Assembly (NCBI GenBank): GCA_905480565.1
Contig: CAJQQW010000060.1
Coordinates: forward strand, 1-10,093
Source of the DNA: an uncultured Halioglobus sp.
Lineage (GTDB): Bacteria > Pseudomonadota > Gammaproteobacteria > Pseudomonadales > Halieaceae
DNA length: 10,093 bases
Direction: 5' to 3'
Part shown: one piece after another, positions 6,867 to 10,093 of the stretch
Layout: every line of letters starts with the position of its first letter
How positions within the stretch are numbered: the first letter of the stretch is position 1
Made by a program: the position numbers and the translations under genes
Notes under the pieces: model-generated
What the model saw: the letters and a program-made list of their open reading frames with translations, nothing else
The model's database searches: none
What the model was told of the DNA's origin: nothing

Positions 6867-6889
6867 TCCCTTGATCAGGGCAGATCAAG
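6867..6889 (-). promoter_or_regulatory. Leader hairpin overlapping the sulfotransferase ribosome site
   Basis: A perfect 7-base inverted repeat (CTTGATC at 6870-6876, GATCAAG at 6883-6889) is separated by 6 bases. On the transcript of the minus-strand operon its 3' arm shares three bases (6870-6872) with the ribosome site AAGGGA (6867-6872). The stem could mask the start of the site, or the repeat could be a protein-binding operator. There is no T tract, so it is not a terminator. Confidence 0.45.
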
Positions 6890-6894
6890 CGGCG

Positions 6895-6924
6895 AAGGTT
6901 ATCGGATGATTGGGTTATTCTCAA
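6895..6924 (-). promoter_or_regulatory. Possible sigma70 promoter of the sulfotransferase operon
   Basis: On the minus strand TTGAGA (6919-6924) matches the -35 consensus at 5 of 6 bases and is followed after 17 bases by the weaker TAACCT (6896-6901). Transcription would start just before the leader hairpin. A second, slightly upstream candidate on the same strand pairs TTGAGG with TAAAAA about 16 bases downstream. Both are judged by eye only. Confidence 0.35.
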
Positions 6925-7088
6925 GATTCCGTGGTATTTTTAACGCCTTTCCACCTTTCCTCAACTGTATGATTTTCTTGGGATTTGGAGATGCGCGCCA
7001 GCAAGGTAATCAGCTGGGAGCGCGAGGCACAAACACAGCGGTGCGGGTCTTGACTACAATGCCCCCCCTGTCTAGACGGTGCAGGTAG
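6925..7088. other. Divergent intergenic region between two operons
   Basis: This stretch separates the minus-strand sulfotransferase operon from the plus-strand lipid operon and must hold plus-strand control signals. A TTGACT box at 7050-7055 is visible, but only a poor -10 (TAGACG, 7073-7078) lies 17 bases later; TACAAT at 7055-7060 is an alternative -10 without a good -35. A run of seven C, the palindrome GTCTAGAC (7071-7078) and a weak CCAGC/GCTGG inverted repeat (6998-7002, 7013-7017) are also present. I see no gene here. Confidence 0.4.
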
Positions 7089-7931
7089 ATGAACACGTTA
7101 AATCGACTAATCGTTATTATCACCACTCTCGCCTCACTGCAGGCCGTGTCGAGCATGGCTGCCAGCGGGGACACCGTCGCGCTGCCCTCCTGGCAAGTGC
7201 TGGAATTTGAGGAAAAAGCGTTCTGGGCCACGGCCCATTCCCGCATAGAATTGCTTCCCGACGAGGAGAACCCTGGATTCTGGCTGCTGGATATCACCAG
7301 TTCCGTAGTGGGTAACTCGGAGACAGTCGCCGTCGTTTTTGAACCCGAAACGGGCCAGGTGCTCTCTCGGTCACGGCTGAGCAAGGGCAAGGGACACCGC
7401 ATGAAACGCTACGACTACCAGGAAAACGCGGTGGTGCGTGAGCGTCGCAATGGCAGCGATTACCCGGAGATGGCCCCAGCGGACTGGCCCGTCTCCTCTC
7501 GTAAAAACGTGGCATTACCCGCTGCTGCAAAGGATAACGTTATCACCAGCCCCTACCCATTGCTGGTCCTCGCCCAACGATTACTGACCAGCGACAAAAA
7601 CAAAGCCATAGAAGTACTGGTGCACACGGATCTCAATATCTACCGAGCACGTCTCAGCAGCGGCAACGGTATACCGCTGGATGTCGACTATTTGCAGGGT
7701 GAGGAACGCGTGCAAGGCAGGCGCGAGACACGAGCCGTTGCCATCCAGGTCAACCCGGAAGGCGCGCTCAACGACGATGAAGATTTCAACCTGCTGGGCC
7801 TCGAGAGCAATATCCTGCTGTTTTTTGACCGGGCTTCGCTACTACCCCTTCAGGTAACGGGTAAAGCCCCAAGAATCGGCGATACCAGCATCAAGCTCAA
7901 ATCAGTTATCCTGCGGCAACCGCCCACGTGA
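7089..7931 (+). CDS. Secreted/periplasmic protein of unknown function
   Basis: This 280-residue protein is not recognised with confidence. Residues 1-24 form a classical Sec signal peptide: basic start with Arg6, hydrophobic core I8-V20, and a Ser-Met-Ala cleavage site after Ala24. No lipobox cysteine is present, so it is not a lipoprotein. The mature part is rich in beta strands with repeated phrases such as VVFEPETGQVLSRSRL, MKRYDY and, at the end, LPLQVTGKAPRIGDTSIKLKS. This broadly recalls periplasmic DUF3108- or LolA/LolB-like lipid-binding barrels, but the resemblance is weak. The ATG at 7089 follows a modest AGG 3 bases before it. Its stop overlaps the lipid kinase start as GTGA, so it belongs to that operon and may handle an envelope lipid. 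That role is inference. Confidence 0.8.
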   Translation: MNTLNRLIVIITTLASLQAVSSMAASGDTVALPSWQVLEFEEKAFWATAHSRIELLPDEENPGFWLLDITSSVVGNSETVAVVFEPETGQVLSRSRLSKGKGHRMKRYDYQENAVVRERRNGSDYPEMAPADWPVSSRKNVALPAAAKDNVITSPYPLLVLAQRLLTSDKNKAIEVLVHTDLNIYRARLSSGNGIPLDVDYLQGEERVQGRRETRAVAIQVNPEGALNDDEDFNLLGLESNILLFFDRASLLPLQVTGKAPRIGDTSIKLKSVILRQPPT

Positions 7932-8890
7932 GGTCAGTGCCCGGCACGGTGGGCCTGATCAGCAACCCATCCAGCGGCCACAACCGCGGTCAGTTTGAAC
8001 ATATTTGTGAGCGCCTCGCACAACACCCGTTGATCCATCACCGCATTACCCGAAGCCCCGCCGACATCCTGCATGTACTTGAGGAATTTGCCGCGCTTGA
8101 TTTAGAGGTACTGGCCATCAACGGAGGAGACGGCACTGTATCGGCGATATTGGGCGAGCTACTTGAAAAACGGCCATTGCCAGCACTGCCCAAAATCGTA
8201 CTGCTACCCGGGGGTACCGCCAATATGAACGCGGGGGATATCGGTGTGAGAGGCTCTCTGCGCAAGGCCGTCGATCGTTTTTGCCAGTGGTCTAATACGC
8301 AGTGTGACGGCGACGATATTACAAGGCGCGCCCTGATGAGAGTCGTGATAGAGGATTCTGCTGCGCCCCGCTACGGCATGCATCTTGGCGGCGGTGCGGT
8401 CATTCACGGCACAGAATACGCTCACCGGGAGATCCACTCTCGCGGCTTGCGCGACGATTTCAGCGTCGCAATAGGTACACTGCGAACGGTGTGGGGCGTA
8501 TTGCGAGACGATCCGGCTTTTAACCGGCATATCACCACCACGCTGACGCTGGACGACGGTGTCCCGACAACACACGACTCGCTCATACTGACCCTGAGCA
8601 CCCTGCACCGTCTCGCATTCGGTATGCAACCCTTCTGGAGCGACGAACCGGGTTCCATCAGGCTAACCCTCATGGAACAGGGCTGTACGCGCTTTGCACG
8701 CACTTTCCTTTCGATTATTCGCGGACGGCCCAATAGCAATGCAGTACCCGCATCGGGATACCACAGCCACAACGCCGACAGGATTAAACTGCAGATGTCT
8801 GGCAACCTCAACCTCGATGGTGAACTGCTGGACGTGGATGGCCAGGTTGCTATTACAGCCAGCCCCGAGCTGGAGTTCCTTCGCCTGTGA
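7928..8890 (+). CDS. Diacylglycerol kinase family (YegS/LCB5-like) lipid kinase
   Basis: This 320-residue protein has the DAGK catalytic domain. The opening strand and loop is LISNPSSGHN (10-19), the nucleotide-binding motif is INGGDGTV (64-71), and PGGTANMNAGDIG (94-106) is the third family signature. The C-terminal beta domain ends with a LNLDGELLDVDG segment, matching the conserved DGE region of this fold. Such enzymes use ATP to phosphorylate diacylglycerol or a related lipid, giving phosphatidic acid, at the cytosolic membrane face. The length is close to bacterial YegS and DgkB proteins. There is no transmembrane segment. The GTG at 7928 overlaps the previous stop as GTGA and has no separate ribosome site, so translation is probably coupled. 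The next gene, likewise GTGA-coupled, resembles a CDP-diacylglycerol synthase, which supports phosphatidic acid as the product. A sphingoid-type substrate is not excluded. Confidence 0.9.
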   Translation: MRSVPGTVGLISNPSSGHNRGQFEHICERLAQHPLIHHRITRSPADILHVLEEFAALDLEVLAINGGDGTVSAILGELLEKRPLPALPKIVLLPGGTANMNAGDIGVRGSLRKAVDRFCQWSNTQCDGDDITRRALMRVVIEDSAAPRYGMHLGGGAVIHGTEYAHREIHSRGLRDDFSVAIGTLRTVWGVLRDDPAFNRHITTTLTLDDGVPTTHDSLILTLSTLHRLAFGMQPFWSDEPGSIRLTLMEQGCTRFARTFLSIIRGRPNSNAVPASGYHSHNADRIKLQMSGNLNLDGELLDVDGQVAITASPELEFLRL

Positions 8891-9840
8891 ATGCTTATCC
8901 GGCGGTTTCCGGACCGGACCCTGACCGAGATCCCAATCTATCCGCACTGCTGTCGCAACTGCAAACGCGGCTGAACGATGCAGTATGCTGCACCTTGGTC
9001 TATGGCTCCTGCCTGCGCAGTGGCGATATCTATGACGGGCTGCTGGACCTGTACCTTGTCTGCGACGACTACCGTTCGGCCTACAGCAGCATTCGGCTCG
9101 CTGCCGCCAACTGGCTGCTGCCACCCAACGTTTTTTATGCCGAACAAAAATCCACAGGGGCCGCTGGCAGCGATCTGACACTGCGCAGCAAAGTTACGGT
9201 CATTTCCCTGCGAGACTTCGAGCGCGGCTGCTCTCCCGCCCGCTTCGAATCTTATATCTGGGGCCGATTCGCGCAACCCACTCACATACTGCACGCCCGC
9301 GATGAGCAGACACGAGCAAGAGTAGAGGCGGCTCTCACCCAGGCGGCTCTCACGCTATTGGTTAATGCACTGCCCGCTCTGCCACCGCAAGGCCGCCTCG
9401 AAGATCTGTGGGTCCACGCTCTGGGAATGAGTTACAACACCGAATTGCGCACCGAGCGCAGCGGCCGGGCGCGTGAACTGGTTCTCGACGCAGCCGATTT
9501 CTATGCAGCAATGACTCGCCATCACGCACCGCAATTGGGGCCGTCTTTTGCACTACAGGGACAGGGCTCACAATTAACCTATCGCAGCAGTACCAGTCCC
9601 ACTGCGCGACGCTGGATCGCATTGGCCTGGGCAGTGCGCCGCGCTCAGGGCAAACTCCTGTCCGTCATGCGATTGGTAAAGGGGCTGTTCACCTTCGATG
9701 GGGGCCTGGACTATATTGCCTGGAAACTTGAGCGGCATTCCGGAGAAAAAATTATTATTCCAGACAAGGTAAGGCGCACCCCACTGCTGCACATGTGGGG
9801 GTTTTTCTGGGGGCTGTACCGCCGCGGCATCTTTAAGTGA
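8887..9840 (+). CDS. Tam41-like nucleotidyltransferase, putative CDP-diacylglycerol synthase
   Basis: The 317 residues read in the same order as Tam41/Mmp37, the mitochondrial phosphatidate cytidylyltransferase. VYGSCLRSG (38-46) carries the Gly-Ser nucleotidyltransferase motif; LLDLYLV (52-58) supplies Asp54, like the I-D-F-x-F of Tam41; NVFYAEQ (81-87) stands for its VYFNP; LRSKVTVISL (99-108) for its KYGV(V/I)SL; and YIWGRFAQP (123-131) for its YIAGRLxKP. A run of leucines, then LGMSYNTELR, matches the later LSYxGDxRM. Tam41 makes CDP-diacylglycerol from CTP and phosphatidic acid, and the preceding lipid kinase would supply phosphatidic acid. The pattern Asp-x-Tyr, not Asp-x-Asp, argues against an ordinary MNT-type transferase. 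The GTG at 8887 overlaps the kinase stop as GTGA. The C-terminus (HMWGFFWGLYRRGIF) is aromatic and basic and may bind membrane. The family match is read by eye. Confidence 0.7.
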   Translation: MNAYPAVSGPDPDRDPNLSALLSQLQTRLNDAVCCTLVYGSCLRSGDIYDGLLDLYLVCDDYRSAYSSIRLAAANWLLPPNVFYAEQKSTGAAGSDLTLRSKVTVISLRDFERGCSPARFESYIWGRFAQPTHILHARDEQTRARVEAALTQAALTLLVNALPALPPQGRLEDLWVHALGMSYNTELRTERSGRARELVLDAADFYAAMTRHHAPQLGPSFALQGQGSQLTYRSSTSPTARRWIALAWAVRRAQGKLLSVMRLVKGLFTFDGGLDYIAWKLERHSGEKIIIPDKVRRTPLLHMWGFFWGLYRRGIFK

Positions 9841-10012
9841 AGGGCGCGTCGAAGGAGGCCTCAAATTCGCAACAGAGTGTATTTATGTAACTGTTTTTAA
9901 TCGGTTTTATTAAATATCTGCGGATACTCCAGAGGCCTCGTATGGTCGTCGTAGCAGGTACTATTCACGCCCTGAGCATCCCTCAGAAAATAGAAAAAAA
10001 GGCCGTATTCCT
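9841..10012. other. Intergenic region between convergent genes
   Basis: No gene is apparent. The region is AT-rich between 9865 and 9925. The 8-base palindrome GAGGCCTC occurs twice (9855-9862 and 9932-9939), and CTGAG/CTCAG (9972-9976, 9982-9986) makes a small hairpin with a 5-base loop. A weak terminator for the plus-strand operon may be AACAG (9871-9875) with CTGTT (9891-9895) followed by further T residues and a T-rich stretch. Confidence 0.4.
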
Positions 10013-10014
10013 TT
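9990..10014 (-). terminator. Possible weak terminator of the edge gene
   Basis: On the minus strand AAAGG (10010-10014) can pair with CCTTT (9998-10002) across a 7-base loop, and the transcript continues with further T residues. The stem is only five pairs and overlaps the stop codon, so confidence is low. Confidence 0.3.
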
Positions 10015-10093
10015 ATAGTTCTGGCTTCAGAAACTGATCCTCCGGCAGCCCCACGATTTCATGAAAGCCTGCGTTTTTATCCAGACCAATCAC
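10013..10093 (-). CDS. C-terminal end of an unidentified protein (partial at window edge)
   Basis: An open minus-strand frame enters from the right edge and runs 26 codons to a TAA at 10013-10015. The visible residues include VIGLDKNAGFHEIVGLPED and end FLKPEL. The composition and the clean end before an AT-rich non-coding stretch look like a real C-terminus, but it is too short to assign to a family. The rest lies beyond the window. Confidence 0.5.
   Translation of the reverse strand: MIGLDKNAGFHEIVGLPEDQFLKPEL

Noticed and set aside
8663..9181. Long minus-strand open frame (172 codons) opposite the lipid kinase and Tam41-like genes
   Set aside because: It straddles two well-supported plus-strand genes, has no recognisable motif and a basic, Cys/Arg-rich composition typical of antisense frames.
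8887..9840. MNT-type nucleotidyltransferase of a HEPN/MNT toxin-antitoxin pair
   Set aside because: The protein is far too long, has Asp-x-Tyr instead of Asp-x-Asp, lacks a HEPN partner, and matches Tam41 segment order over most of its length.
1..10093. Mobile element, CRISPR array, phage or defence island
   Set aside because: I found no transposase, integrase, regular direct repeats with spacers, or recognised defence domains, and gene composition looks uniform.

Overview
The window looks like chromosomal DNA of a gammaproteobacterium, probably a marine heterotroph of the Halieaceae/Cellvibrionales kind. The grounds are the moderately high GC content, bacterial start and ribosome-site usage, and a DUF3581-like protein, a family I associate with gammaproteobacteria. 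The taxonomic guess is inference; there is no rRNA or other marker gene here. Coding density is high, with ten complete protein genes and two genes cut by the window edges. I see no insertion sequence, CRISPR array, tRNA, rRNA or prophage gene.

Left block, plus strand (2-2111): the 3' part of a type I (formylglycine) sulfatase, then a class I O-methyltransferase that keeps the residue pattern of animal catechol O-methyltransferase (COMT). Central block, minus strand (about 6900 down to 2075): the operon core is a PAPS-type sulfotransferase, a GT-A-like glycosyltransferase, an Fe(II)/2-oxoglutarate oxygenase and an Sfp-type phosphopantetheinyl transferase. The first three are joined by 4-base stop/start overlaps, and the fourth starts at or just inside the end of the third. 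A DUF3581/hotdog-like gene and a small SRPBCC-fold gene follow downstream with larger gaps. The SRPBCC gene converges on the methyltransferase, and their coding ends overlap by 37 bases.

Right block, plus strand (7089-9840), divergent from the sulfotransferase operon: a secreted protein of unknown function, a diacylglycerol-kinase-family lipid kinase and a nucleotidyltransferase that resembles Tam41, the mitochondrial CDP-diacylglycerol synthase. Both junctions are GTGA overlaps. The lipid kinase would make phosphatidic acid and the Tam41-like enzyme would convert it to CDP-diacylglycerol, so this looks like a compact phospholipid-precursor module. The last 81 bases are the C-terminal end of an unidentified minus-strand gene.

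Most notable are the lipid-kinase/Tam41-like pair, the COMT-like enzyme in a bacterium, and the sulfotransferase-glycosyltransferase-oxygenase-PPTase operon, which suggests an uncharacterised tailoring pathway. All functions come from reading motifs by eye; no database search was run.
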